Shown: positions 44,472-56,772, numbered from the stretch's first letter. The stretch: DNA of 64,000 nucleotides from Spisula solida (GCA_947247005.1 OX365948.1:52745401-52809400); one strand, 5' to 3'. Notes: generated by a model not told the origin, from the sequence alone. Numbers and translations are program-made.

Positions 44472-44931
44472 GTGGTGGTATTCAATATTGATTTTATTTA
44501 ATTGGAGAATAAGGATACCCAATCATATCACCTGTTACTGACCAAAAGTTTAATATGGTGTGATCTGATTGGTTGTCCTTATCCTTAAGTAAAGTAAGAT
44601 CAATACTGAATACATGTACTAATCCAGGGGTGGTATTCAATATTGATCTTATTTAATTGGAGAACAAGGACAGCCAATCATATCGCCTGTTACTGACCAT
44701 AGTTTAATATGGTGTGATCTGATTGGTTGTCCTTATCCTTAAGTAAAGTAAGATCAATACTGAATACATGTACCACTCCAGGGGTGGTATTCAATATTGA
44801 TCTTATTTAATTGGAGAACAAGGACAGCCAATCATATCGCCTGTTACTGACCAATAGTTTAATATGGTGTGATCTGATTGGTTGTCCTTATCCTTAAGTA
44901 AAGTAAGATCAATACTGAATACCACTCCAGG
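44472..44931. mobile_element. tandem trimer of GGTGGTATTCAATATTGATC MITE
   Basis: Three head-to-tail copies start near 44,472, 44,624 and 44,778 (period about 154 bp). Each has CAATATTGATCTTATTTAAT at the left, AGGACAGCCAATCATATCGC and GTGTGATCTGATTGGTTGTC inside, and AAGTAAGATCAATACTGAAT at the right. Neighbouring copies share one CCAGGGGTGG junction. Confidence 0.93.
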
Positions 44932-45502
44932 TCTTAAAATTAAAAAAAAAGGTAATAGAAACATGGAGAATGAAATGTCAAAACACTGGACGACAAATGA
45001 ATACATGTGGATATATACCTGCTGATATAAATCATGGCTTGAACGATTGTTTAACAGCCATACTGATGTTTATATTGGTACGTGACGAAACAAGAGCAAT
45101 AAATGTACAATGAATACAATATGTTCATGTACCAGCACAGGCTTTACTTACATCAAAGCCAGTATAAGTTGTGCTACAATGATAATGAGATAACCAACTA
45201 TAAAATGTGATTATATAAGAAAATGTCAAAGCAATTATCGTACATGAGTAGGTTACTGTTGTACAGTGTGTATTCGTTTGACACATTCTGCATACACTGA
45301 TTGAAGGGGGTGATCCATCAACGCTTGTCAATTGTACATCTCATGGCCTGGCATGGCCTTACTTCATACCTTTGTTAATGACCAAAGATCAAACGGCTTG
45401 TCTGACATACACATGTATAGTGTCTATGAACTAGGACTTGTTACAGACATGCTGACAACGTTCTTTTAATGTACATGTACTTCAACAAATTCTCTTTGAA
45501 CA

Positions 45503-45616
45503 TACGAGGGATGATCAATATATAACAACACAATGCTTATAACTTTATTATTACATGTTATTTTTAACAAAGTTATAAACATTTTTTCGGGCTATTTATC
45601 GATCATCCCTCGTATA
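45503..45616. mobile_element. 114-bp mariner-type MITE
   Basis: TACGAGGGATGATCAATA faces TATCGATCATCCCTCGTA, with TA at both borders. The inside carries inverted ATAACTTTATTA / AACAAAGTTATAA phrases. The ends are of mariner type and it encodes nothing. Confidence 0.85.
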
Positions 45617-48316
45617 CCAACCCGATTTCTAGCACATATTTGATGCGTAAAGGGAAGGCACAGTGACAATTAACCTGGGAAATGTAAAATGAAAATCTAA
45701 ATGGGTGAAATAATCTAAGTCATATCAAGCGTTACTGAATGCAAGAATCGTTACGATCATTATATCATAAATAATTAGGAAAATGAATTTCATGGGTCCT
45801 GAACTACTGAAATGGAGGGTGTGGCATCAGAGATACTTACGTACGTATCAATAACCGAGAACCATGACCTGATCAATTATGCCACCCCTTCAATCTTTAA
45901 GATTATCCGTATTTTCTTCGACACGTTCATTAAAATATTTACAAATTGTCGAGTAGACTTCTTTACATAATGGACTTGACACTACAGATCAGATCAAGTT
46001 TTCCAATCCCTTTCAAAACATGTCCTTGGTCAGAAAAAGTAACTAAAAAGGGAACTATTAGATCACAAATACACCATTAAGTTGTCAGCCAATAGTCAAT
46101 ACTGTGATTTTAGTCAGAGGGATTAGTTCATTTCGCTACGTAGTTGGGTTGAGAACTTCATATATTAATCTGGTGTAAGAGCCGTGGAATGTAGTGGGTT
46201 TAAACATGAAGTGGGCGATATTTACATTAGTTTGAACATAGCAAATGAATGGAAAGCAGGCACTTGTCACCAATTAAGACCTTATACAAAATCTATAAGT
46301 ATTTACAGTTTAAACCTTTTCAATCAACGACAAGAGAATTGGTAATGTCTGAATCACCGAAGGATTGATAAAATGAATAACAGACGTGTTGAACTATGTA
46401 ATCCTTTCTTGGCGTACATTTTCTCAGAGTGTATGTCTATGTTTATCTTAAATGAAGGCTACAACATTATGTCAATATTGCTATTCAAATGAGACTGAAG
46501 CGGCATCGAGTCTTACACAGAACAAATAAACATTGAGTGCACAAGACGGGAAGGACGCACCGTTATGTCAACATGACCACTGCAAGAGTTATTAGAGAGT
46601 TAGAATGATGTTGTGGGTTTGTTTATGTACCCCCAAGTAAAGCAAGAACACTCGAACAGAAAAATGTCGCCATGAGAGTAAACATGACATATTAATCTAC
46701 ATTATACATATGATAATTATAGGGCTGAGTCAGTAAGTATACAACACCGATCACCTAATGTTTTGGATACCATAACTAAACTTGACTTTTATTTATAGAT
46801 ACGGACGTCGACATTCTAAGCAATGTAATGTCCATCAACGTCCAAGACCTTTGCAGGACTACCGATCCACGTGAGACGGAGATTTCTGAAAGACAACGGT
46901 TACCAAGAGGACTAATACATGTATTTGAAAGCACACCCTGTCTAGTACTATACTGACATGTGCGTATGTGTCGACGTTGTCAATAAACTTTGAAACTTGT
47001 TATTTCCTGCCAAGATTTGATCCAATAATCAGACAAACAACAACAGACCATGCTAAATCTGTCTGTTATGACCATATACATAAAAGTACACAAGACAAAT
47101 ACATCTGCAAACATACTGACACTTCGTGGCAAGACGATTTTCATTTCATACGGTGCATTTCTGATGTAACCTCTTAATATAAATACATTGTTTAAACAGA
47201 AACTAGGCAAACACCTGTACAATGCATGCATGTATGTAAGCAATATGTTGCGTGTATTGAAACGAAGTTGTCAACTGATTTTTGTTGAAATGCACGAATG
47301 CGCATTTTATAATAAAATATGTCAGAATCGCCAAATCATCGTCAATTAATAAGGTTCTGTTAATCTGAGAGCAGCTACCACACAAACACACAAATAGCAA
47401 ATCATTTACCGTGAGTGGGTAAACACAAGAACATCCTGCCAAACGATTGTATTGATAAGTCGGATAGTTTATCAAAGTGTTCGGCGTAATGTTTTTGATG
47501 GATTTGTTAAGATAATAGGTTTTTACCTCAAATTGTTATAAAACCGCAACCAACAAAATGTGATAGTCTTATCATCAATCAATAGCTGTTCGTTTCAAAC
47601 AGGTGCCTTCTACTGCCTAGGTTCAATTAGGTGCCGTGAATAAAATTCAAAACAATGGCACATTGATTGTTTGGGTTCTAAAACAGCTGATTCAAAAGGA
47701 ACTAACGCTATAGCATATTAAGTCACTGAAGTTGGCTGGCATATAAAACCTCTGTTGGAAGTACCGGGAAGCCTTTGGGTGGCGTGTGTGTTTTTTATAT
47801 ATTTTCTTCAAGGAGAAAATGTCGACTCACTCGGTACGGGTAATGTGTTTATTGCACGCTATGGTGACTCAGTCGATAAAACTACAATGATAACGGGATC
47901 ATTTCCTTACAATGATTAACAATCTCTTAATGAGGTGAATGTTTAAATCTCCGGCATTCTTCATGCGAAGTCTTGTACACTAAGAATTAAAATTTTGATG
48001 TATGGCTCCTGTAAATCACAAACATGACAATGTAGGTAAGAAATCCAATCTTTGTATGCGGAAGATAAGCAATGTGAACCAAGTACACATTCTTCAGACA
48101 ATGCATTGTCACATTCCAGATACAAATACTTGAAATATTTACCATCAAGGTATATATATTCAAAGTCTGATACTCGATATGTTAATTTGATAACAATTAG
48201 CAGTGTTCCTATGTACTCCTATTTGTGGTATATCGTGTATGGTAGTCAGAGTAAGTCTTGGCTCAATATAACCGTTGAAATTGCTGGTATTGAGTCTTTG
48301 TATTTATGTATCTTGA
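45617..48316. other. no gene supported
   Basis: Includes an open stretch with higher GC at 46,799-46,955 (see findings). The rest is unassigned. Confidence 0.5.
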
Positions 48317-48448
48317 CACAGGCCTAAGAAATTATATCACAAAAAAACAGAGTTTTGAAATTCCCCCATCATCCCGTCATTACTATATATATAAGAGAAT
48401 ATGACGGGATGATGGGGGATTTTAAAACTCTAATTTCTTAGGCCTGTG
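48317..48448. mobile_element. hAT-like MITE, copy 2, with target duplication
   Basis: CACAGGCCTAAGAAATTA faces TAATTTCTTAGGCCTGTG. It is flanked by ATCTTGA on both sides (48,310-48,316 and 48,449-48,455; eight bases if the next C is counted), a length typical of hAT insertions. A second inner palindrome CCCCCATCATCCCGTCAT / ATGACGGGATGATGGGGG fills the centre. Confidence 0.92.
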
Positions 48449-48481
48449 ATCTTGACTTCCACTGTTTTACCTTATGAATCC

Positions 48482-48690
48482 GCCCCCAATAGCCTAGTGG
48501 TAGAGCTACCGGCTTAAGTGCGAGAGGTCGTGGATTAGATCCCCGATCGCGACCTACTAAAGTCTTTAAAATGGTACTGGTATATCGCCCTTGCTTCATG
48601 CTCAGCATAGTTACAGGTAACTGCTGGTTGGTCGAATGTCAGGATACTGTGATGGGGTTGTCTTCATATGACTGAAATACTGTTGACCAG
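48482..48690 (+). repeat. tRNA-derived SINE, family D
   Basis: The head (48,482-48,555) has an A box (TAGCCTAGTGGTAGAGCT) and a B-box-like GGATTAGATCC. The body has CTTGCTTCATGCTCAGC and ends in a core CAGGATACTGTGATGGGG, TCATATGACTGAAATACTGT. That core is repeated at 62,068-62,120. Confidence 0.8.
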
Positions 48691-49460
48691 CGGGACTTAT
48701 AGCCGACGAGCAGTTATTTGGAAGCGTCAAGCAAGTGATATACATGTAGTTTAACGACTTAGGTATCTCGCGGCGTGGTATCAAAGATTCAAACCCCAGA
48801 CTTCTTGCACTCGAAGCGGGGCGGCCCTATTGTAATACTAGTATTTACACATTTAGTACAAGATCAACATTTAAGTTACTACATGTAATATAACTGGTTT
48901 ATAAATTGAACAGAAACCTGACAATATTGATCAGATCATGTTTTCAAGTCAACTATGTGTATTTATTGGCTGGGTGACTATCATAAAACCGCAAACCTCT
49001 ACCCGATCGGAATTCGTTCAAGATGACTCATTTCTTTCTCGTCAATTCAAATTTAAACTATTCAAAATTTTGTTTATCTTTAAATGCTTTTCAAAGTTTG
49101 TATTTATTTCCTTGGTGTATAGTTTATCTCACTTTATCTTGATTACACCGCAGACCTGGAATTGGCAACCACTGACATGAGATTAAAACGAGTAGTCTAG
49201 ATATGTAGAAGGACAAAGAACTCCGCCATGTACGAGTATACTCGGGCCGCCATGTACGAGTTTATATCTTCGGGGACTTAAAAAAAGCCCCATTGCATTT
49301 GTTTTGCATTGTCGATTTAATTACCATGTATTTCAAAAGAATATTTTTGCATGAGAACTAATTAATATCAATTATCCTTTATGTCATTCATTTTATTGGT
49401 ATAATGGATAGCTTTATATAATAACGTATAGCTCTTGTCTTGAAATGGAAGTTTTCACTC
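48691..49460. other. no gene seen
   Basis: A small direct duplication CCGCCATGTACGAGT occurs at about 49,223 and 49,248. Nothing else recognised. Confidence 0.5.
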
Positions 49461-49538
49461 GTGAAAGCTCGGCCATTTCCGTTTGTCTCCGGTAAATAAT
49501 CTATTGCAATGCATAATAAAGTCCGAGGTGATCAGATT
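49461..49538 (+). mobile_element. short CTCGGCC element
   Basis: GTGAAAGCTCGGCCATTTCC, GTTTGTCTCCGGTAAATAAT, CTATTGCAATGCATAATAAA and GTCCGAGGTGATCAGA. Same sequence as 60,240-60,313 and, reversed, 54,402-54,472. Confidence 0.9.
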
Positions 49539-49599
49539 ATGGAACTTGTCGTGCTTTTTGTGCATTTTGTGTTCTGCAGTTCTGTGGAATGCTGCCTTT

Positions 49600-49675
49600 T
49601 TCTTTTTTGTACATACTAAAATAGGAAGCGATATCTGGTACGAAACTGGACCGATATTTCCTGTTTAGGAAAGTT
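49600..49675 (+). repeat. dispersed repeat ATCTGGTACGAAACTGG
   Basis: ATCTGGTACGAAACTGGACC then GATATTTCCTGTTTAGGAAA is found again, inverted, at 53,783-53,850. Confidence 0.8.
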
Positions 49676-49980
49676 TCAGGAAGTCGTCTAGGATACCAAC
49701 CGATGCTCCGGACAATGGATATACTTATGTATCCAGCTAGCACTGCCACATTCCAGAAAAAAATCTAGAAAATCTTCGTATTTTCCCAAAATAATTTATC
49801 TTTATAATCTCGTATCATACTGTCGGTGGTAAGATAAGGCCGTTACACGAAAGTCTTTTAAAGCGTGTTTAAGTAACTCTTCTGCATCTGCCGACATAGA
49901 TTCGTCGTGTAATTACTAATTCTGACTATAAAACCACAAACATTTCAGATAAAACATTTCGCTTATCACACTTTAAACGT

Positions 49981-50013
49981 CACGTGATAGTACACCACGT
50001 GAGCAGCCACGTG
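49981..50013. promoter_or_regulatory. cluster of three E-boxes CACGTG
   Basis: CACGTG at 49,981, 49,996 and 50,008, in about 33 bp. Such motifs bind bHLH factors (USF, MYC/MAX and MITF types). A target gene cannot be named. Confidence 0.35.
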
Positions 50014-50371
50014 GAGTGCCAATTTAAAATATACCGATTTTTGTAAGAACTTCAAAACCTGAGAAGATGGTGTTGCGATAACAAAGTTAACAACCTATTT
50101 TTTAGAAATTGACTAAATACCTTGGCGTTCACGCAGACATGATGTTAGGTGCTGATGTTTAGCCTTCGGAAGAAAATCATGTAACAAAAAATCAACGGAC
50201 TAGATCTTTGACTATGCTTTTTAAGGCTTACTTTTTCAATTGCGTGTTCAATAATCAAGCTCACCCTTTGGCTCACGAATATGCTCTTCTACAAGTTCTA
50301 ATTCTTCAAGAAGTGTACTTGTCACTTTCTTTGTACGTTTTTAATAGATACATCTTGGCGTTGGCATTCTG

Positions 50372-50379
50372 TGACGTCA
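50372..50379. promoter_or_regulatory. CRE TGACGTCA
   Basis: A perfect palindromic cAMP-response element, followed by an AT-rich TATTAATATA stretch. Function unproven. Confidence 0.25.
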
Positions 50380-50488
50380 TATTAATATACTTACGTAACA
50401 TTTGCACCCAGTGTTAAGTCACTCTTTGATTGTAAATATGTAAAATGTACACGTTTTGTGATTGGATAACTTAATTAAGTAGTCTTCA

Positions 50489-50585
50489 GTTGGGTATTTT
50501 GTCTTGTATGCTTTTAATGTTTTCTTTGCTCGGCTGGTGTTGAGTGCTGCCTTCCCTATCTGACTTAATATTATCTTTTTGAACA
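50489..50585 (+). repeat. dispersed GAGTGCTGCCTTCC repeat, second copy
   Basis: TTGGGTATTTTGTCTTGTAT, TTTTCTTTGCTCGGCTGG and GAGTGCTGCCTTCCC match the copy at 13,661-13,755. Confidence 0.75.
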
Positions 50586-50960
50586 TTTAACCAGGACAAA
50601 CGAGTAGATTTATGCACGTGTTACTCAGAAAAAGCCAGAACGTATGCCGTTCAACGTTGTACTAGTATTTGGAAGCCGATAAGCGCAGACGGCATCTATC
50701 AGTGAACACCAAACACTGATTTCACAATACGGCGATTCAATACAACATTGCTGTAAAAATAAACACACATTGATCCACACTGTAACATCTTGATCTAAGA
50801 AGTTTATATCTCTAGATTTACTGAACGTTTTGGATGAGTCCCAGTAACGTATGTTAAAGTTATGTTTAAGTGTTGTTGTACATTTGTACATAGTCTGCAT
50901 ATGTTTCGTTGGTGCAACAGAACTGTATGTCATTTAGGACGGCTCCTTGTACATCAACAA

Positions 50961-51130
50961 CGTCATCAATCGGGAAATCTCGGTCGTTTCCGTTTTTCTC
51001 CGGTAAATAATTATTGTCTATTGCAATGGTGACAAGAATGGGATAAATTCCGTCATCAATCGGGAAATCTCGGTCGTTTCCGTTTTTCGGTAAATATAAT
51101 TATCTATTGCAATGGTGATCAGAATGGGAT
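50961..51130 (+). repeat. tandem pair of diverged CTCGGCC elements
   Basis: CGTCATCAATCGGGAAATCT followed by CGGTCGTTTCCGTTT, GGTAAAT and TATTGCAATGG occurs at 50,961 and again at 51,051, a 90-bp direct duplication. Both are related to the element at 49,461, but the left part reads AATCTCGGTCG in place of AGCTCGGCC. Confidence 0.88.
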
Positions 51131-53782
51131 CCATTTGTCCTTCTAAAATTTCTAAAAAGCCACAGTTTGACCCTTAGAATTTTTACTGAAGGGTCATATT
51201 TTCTTTCAATGATAGGTATTTTTGCTACAAAATCATCAAAATGACCCTTGATGATCTGCCCCAAGTGGAACCCCTGTAAGAGTTATCTTCGCCGCAGGTT
51301 GTTTGCAAGTTATAACCCGCTAGTATGTTGATGTTCAATTGATTACAGTTTTGCTTAAACATAAAAAAATTCATTTATCAAACGGATATATTATATTTTT
51401 TGCTGTGTAATATTTTAGTATGAATCATTTTGAAGCCTTCATTTTGATAGATATCTGTAACGTGAAGGAATGGGTTAGTTGCCAAGTGCAGGTCACAACC
51501 TGTTATTAATTTATCACTCGATATTAACAATGAACGTCTGATCGGAAAGATATAAGTTCTTCACGAGCCAGATGTTATGGTTCGTGTTAAAGATTTGTTT
51601 TAGGTCCTACTAAATATTTTCTTACATTTGAGACGACGTATGGAATAAGTTAGTCACACTGGAAAGGTTTTGAAATCTGATCTAGGCCAGGGATAAAGAA
51701 GTTGGTAAAATATTGCATCACAACTAAATGTGTTTAGTGAGATATACGAATCCAGTTGGCTGCAGTTGGGTGGTCGTCAAGAGACTAACCAACCGTGCGA
51801 ACATAAGGTAACACGGAATGCTGAACTTTAAAACATTTCTCTATAGTGGCTGTATAGTATTAACTTACAACTAATGTTTAAAAACTCGAACCCCTAATTG
51901 TGCTGAGTCTCGGACGGTAAATAACTATTTATGAGCTCGTAAAATAGCCGTAGTTATAAAGTCATTGATGTTTTTTGCTCGTTATGCAAATATTTGGCGT
52001 GCCAATAACATGCAATCTTTACCAAGATATGAATGAAATAGCTATAGATAAAACTGACTTAAAAACAAACCGGCATTTTGCCGTCACAATGGTAGGCCGA
52101 CATGCAATCGATATTGCACAAAACATTATAATCGTGAGGTGGCCGACAGACAATGTGATTGCTATTTATGGTAAAACGCAACTAAGCCAGTTTAGCATTG
52201 TTTTTTTTAAAAATTTAATCAACAAAAATCTTCAGTCAGTCAGAATGTGACAATGGCTGTTTTTATCTCACCTGTGACATTGACAAATTGTATGTGTGTT
52301 ATTTGAATGTGCATGAACAATGCCAGTCGGCCCACATTGCTCAAATTACGCTTTTAGAGTTTCTACTCTTCCATTGACAAAGTAAATAGTAGTTGAAACA
52401 AAGGCCGTAAAAATTTACTATCGAAGTTAAGTACAACATTAAAACTAGAAAACGGAGCGACAATTTGATATACGGAGTATTTAATTACCGTTCTCTCGAC
52501 ATGTCGTCTGCAAATTACATTTTGTTTGATGTATACATGTAATAGGAACGAAACAATGTAATTTGCGTCATGTAAAACATCTAGCTGTCCGGAATCAGCA
52601 CGGCTTTTATCCATACCACTAGGTTTCCGGTACGCTTTTTACCCAGCAATCTTACGAACTTCCGGTGGCGCGTTTTAACTTTTACCCGCTGTCTTGCTTC
52701 GTTTCCATTATTTATCAGAGTTTATTTGATGCCTAAAATGTTTGTCTGGTTGATTCACCACCGAATAGTGACTAGACACGACAGATGCCGATCAAAAACA
52801 AGCGCCATTGTAGGTTCGTATTGTGTGTCTATACAACAAATTGAGAGAAATCTATGAAGCTAGGGAACTTGTCTATATCAATATCGGGAGTTTTCCCAAT
52901 AGATTACTTAAATGCCTTGTATGAGTGTGTTATTAAATGGCTCTCAAGTATAATACTATAATAGCAAGCTTCCGTGAGAAATGGAAACCAACATTCCCAC
53001 AGGATAGACGCTTGCACAGTTGTATGATATATATGAGTAAATTGCTAAGAATTCAGTATATTCTACGATATATTAATAGTGACTAAACAGGTTGCCGTAT
53101 GGTGTTAAGAGGAGAGAATATTACCGAAACAAATTAAATATCAATCATATATATGGAAAATCACCAAACACGTCTACGTTATGAAAAGCTTGCATGAAAT
53201 TGCAAATCTTGGGGGAGAAAATTGTCCTCCACAGAGACAGTAATATTTCCCCTACAGTCGATAGGGTGATCAAAGGTATCAAGGCTGTCATCATGATCAA
53301 TCACTATTAATTGTTACAAGAAAAACAAACATTAATTAACATTTGATCTCTTATCGTATAGCACTAAACCAACTAACAGTTGATTGCTTATTTAATGGAG
53401 CACATATACGAGTAATTTCCAATAATCTACACTATAGATGTTTTCTTCCTGACGATAATTTAATCAATACGTTTACGTTGCCAACAAATAACAGATACAC
53501 TCTGAAAGGTTAATGAAATTCGTCAAATTGACTGTTACATGATCGCGGGGTATAGGGTAATGTTAGATGCAACATTATTTCTCCGATGTTTTGTTAAGTC
53601 GTTTTACATTCATCAAATTTCAGTTGTGTACATAGGTCGGTTGGCATAACACTAGTTAACTAGCTTAATGAGAGAAATGGAGGAATAATAATTATGTTAA
53701 AACTATAATCGCACTAAATACAGAATCCAAGTTTAAAGACATGGTGCTATATTGTATTGACGAGCAATCGTGTAATTTTCCT
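51131..53782. other. no gene supported; possible promoter near 52,650
   Basis: An ETS-type site ACCGGAAGTT (minus strand, 52,666-52,657) lies upstream of an ATG in good context (GGTATGG, 52,614 minus) opening 83 codons that begin MDKSRADSGQLDVLHDANYI. No domain is recognised. The rest is unassigned. Confidence 0.35.
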
Positions 53783-53850
53783 GAACAGAAAACATCGGCC
53801 CAGTTTCGTACCAGATGACGATTCTTGCTATGGTATGAACAGAAAAGATA
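53783..53850 (-). repeat. dispersed repeat ATCTGGTACGAAACTGG, inverted copy
   Basis: On the minus strand ATCTGGTACGAAACTGGGCC then GATGTTTTCTGTTCAGGAAA; same order as at 49,600-49,675. Confidence 0.8.
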
Positions 53851-54401
53851 ACAAAGTGTAATATACATTGTATTTAATACAATAATATATTGCAGTGAGT
53901 TTATTTGAGTTGAAGTATACCAATGATTGTCACCGGGACTACAGCGGGAAACATTGCAGACTTCCAGCAGGAATGTGTATTCATGTCCAATCAAGCGACA
54001 AAAACAGGGTCTTTGTTTGATTATGAATTATTAAAGCACAATTCAAATGGTGCCACAAAACATCGATATAATCACTATAATGAATCATTTGTGTGTGCGA
54101 GTGTATTTACAGAAACAAAACAACGAACAATTGCAGGAACTGGCTGGATTTATGCAATGATTGGTTGACGTCGGTGTAATCGGTCGGACCTCGACTGATG
54201 CACATGCACGCTTATTACATATAGTATGCTTTGTATTCCAAGGCAAAACATTTTGTTATTGCGACAAAACAACCTATTTAACTTGGACTCGCGACCACCA
54301 ACTCCATTTTAAATATATCGGGTGTCGTCAGAATTGGACTTCGAACCTGTGTCTTCTTAATTGTTTTTACTGTTCACTGTACTCCGTCGTATAATATACG
54401 T

Positions 54402-54472
54402 CATTCTGATCACCTCGATCATTAAGCATTGCATAATTACCGGAGACGAACGGAAATGGCCGAGCTTTCACG
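54402..54472 (-). mobile_element. short CTCGGCC element, inverted copy
   Basis: Reverse complement of 60,240-60,313, with ends CATTCTGATCACCTCG and GGCCGAGCTTTCACG. It lies about 550 bp from the inverted copy of the other repeat at 53,783, as the direct copies do at 49,461/49,600 but with wider spacing. Confidence 0.88.
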
Positions 54473-56104
54473 ATTGTGTATATGTCCGTACACATGTACA
54501 TACACATGGTTAACGAACAAGCTGAACTACTGAACAGTGTCTATGGAAACTAAATTATCACGCTGAGTGAAATATAAATTAACTTACGGTCGCCAAAATA
54601 TCTGAATATTGAGGAAAACATTATGCAAATAAATAATTCAATTACCACAAAAAACATGTCAGCGTGTTAATTGTATTACCGTGTTCAATTTTGAGGTCTT
54701 GACGACATTAAGTGAAGGAGGGAAAACAGTATTGGTTTTATATTGTGTGCATTTTTTCTCTTTCACTGAGTTAGAAAACTTGATGACAAAGAAGAAATGC
54801 TACATCCGGTGTTTTGAGTGTATTTTCTACATTTATGCCTGATCGGTGTATTTATTCTTTTCAACAAAATGCTCACCAAGCCTGACCTGACTCATCGATC
54901 ATTTCCTGACACACTGACCTAATTTATGTAGATTTTCTCAATCTGGTAAATTGATTTAATCGTCATAACGACATTTTTCGCTTGCATGAAAATGATATTG
55001 CATAAATATAACGTGTGCTAGTATTATCTCGTGCGAGAGGAACTGACGTCTGTAGAAATAATTCATACAGAAAACAGCATACGTGTTAGATAAACCATAC
55101 TCTAGGGATTGTGGATTGGATGTGCAGAATATACAGACGTTTGTCGCAACAAACTTCGTCATAAAAACTGTTCACTGCACACACGTATACTTAAAATACA
55201 CACACTATTGAAATAAATGACAAAAATCTGAATTAATGAGCAATTACGACAGTGCGTACGGTTTAGAAAATTAGACGAAAATAGCTATAAATAAAAACGT
55301 GATTATCTAAAATATTCAAATTGACAAAAAAAACGACATTTAAGTACAGGTAATCAATTATACGCCAAGTACATTGTTAAAACAAACACAGAGGAAAGCA
55401 CTGTCAATTACCTAAATAAAGTATGACATCAAGATATCTAACACGGTCAATCAGGCGACATAGTTACCCTCAAACCTCCTTAAGGCCAAAAACAACACCG
55501 TTCTTAAATGACATATATCGTTAAGATTATCATCGGCTCAAACAACTATGTCCTCGTAAAACGATGTCCAAGTCTCGTTAATAAAACAACCTTAGGCAAA
55601 TTGATATATATCAATATTGTCAAGTTGCGCAAGGTTATGTCTTACATCAGCTAACGTCAATAAATTAAATTTAACAAGGTGTAAAAATATGGTCTAAGAG
55701 GGTATAATGCCCGACCTTTTACGACCCGATCCGGCTAGACGTCTTTAACATCACACATAAATCTATCAGTACGAAGAAAAGCTATATATGTTCGTAAATA
55801 GACAATTATATAACAAATAATGTAGATAAAGGGACGGATAAAGATGAAGGATTTGTGTGAAAGAGTCGCAATCCTTTGAAAGGCATTATTTAACACCATT
55901 TAATAGAGGAAACAGTTTCTGAATGCGACGTGGTGACAGACTGTTACGATCTAGACATCGTAAATGATGATTAATTTACGAAGACGTAATAAAATACTAG
56001 TATCTAAAAGTCATACCCAAACTAACAAGTAACCGAGGCTTCCATATACTGGTATCAGATAAAATATTGAGCAATAAAACCGTTGTATTAAACATGCCAG
56101 TAGC
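54473..56104. other. no gene seen
   Basis: No open frame with recognisable content and no repeat noticed. Confidence 0.5.
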
Positions 56105-56283
56105 ACAGTTCCCGTCTCTGCCAGAGAATTGTATGTCTGACGAGTGTCCTAGAATTGGATGCCTGGCGAGTGTGCATGGTCAATGTTCAAGAATCGGATG
56201 CCTGATGATTGTCTATGGGAGTCACCGGAAGACTGAATGGATGCATCGTGAGCCAAAGTTCTGACTCGACAGGCATCCAAGAA
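56105..56283. repeat. ~42-bp degenerate tandem repeat
   Basis: The phrase GAATYGGATGCCTGRCGAGTG is repeated about three times with TCTATGGGAGTCACC. An inverted fragment (ACTCGACAGGCATCCAAG) is at 56,264. Related units occur at 63,180-63,335. Confidence 0.75.
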
Positions 56284-56772
56284 CGGAGACCGTATGTGAC
56301 AACGTCAATGATTCACTGGTACGCTTGATGTTGGTTGCACAAAGGCAAAGCATAAAGTACATATTCTGTGAGCCAACAAAGACTTGGTAGGGAACACAAT
56401 GATTTCAACAATACCTTCAAACCTTTTCAAAGGCATAATTGACTTTAAAAGATTTAAATCTTAGAAATAAAATATCGTAGTAGCGGTTGTTAATTGTTTC
56501 AGGCAATTAAAGAGTAAGCCAATGTTATTGTTGGGAGCTCGTCTCGGTGGTCTGCACGGATAAACATCACTCGTCAATTATACAACACTTTGTCAGCGAA
56601 ACAATTGGACATGTCAATAGCGCTATTAGACTTCAGGTCTGAGAAACCCAATACCCCTACACACCAACTTTAAAAGCTATTTTTGTGAAGTTAACAGGCT
56701 AATATCGATATTGACACGACAGAAACAACCCCTCTAAATATCTAAAAAGTTAGTAACTTTATTTCTCGTTCT

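Noticed and set aside
52618..52660. Minus-strand frame reading VRLLGKK before a GT, resembling the start of a kinase glycine loop
   Set aside because: It would join exon a out of phase (one extra base) and meets a stop in the phase that would fit.
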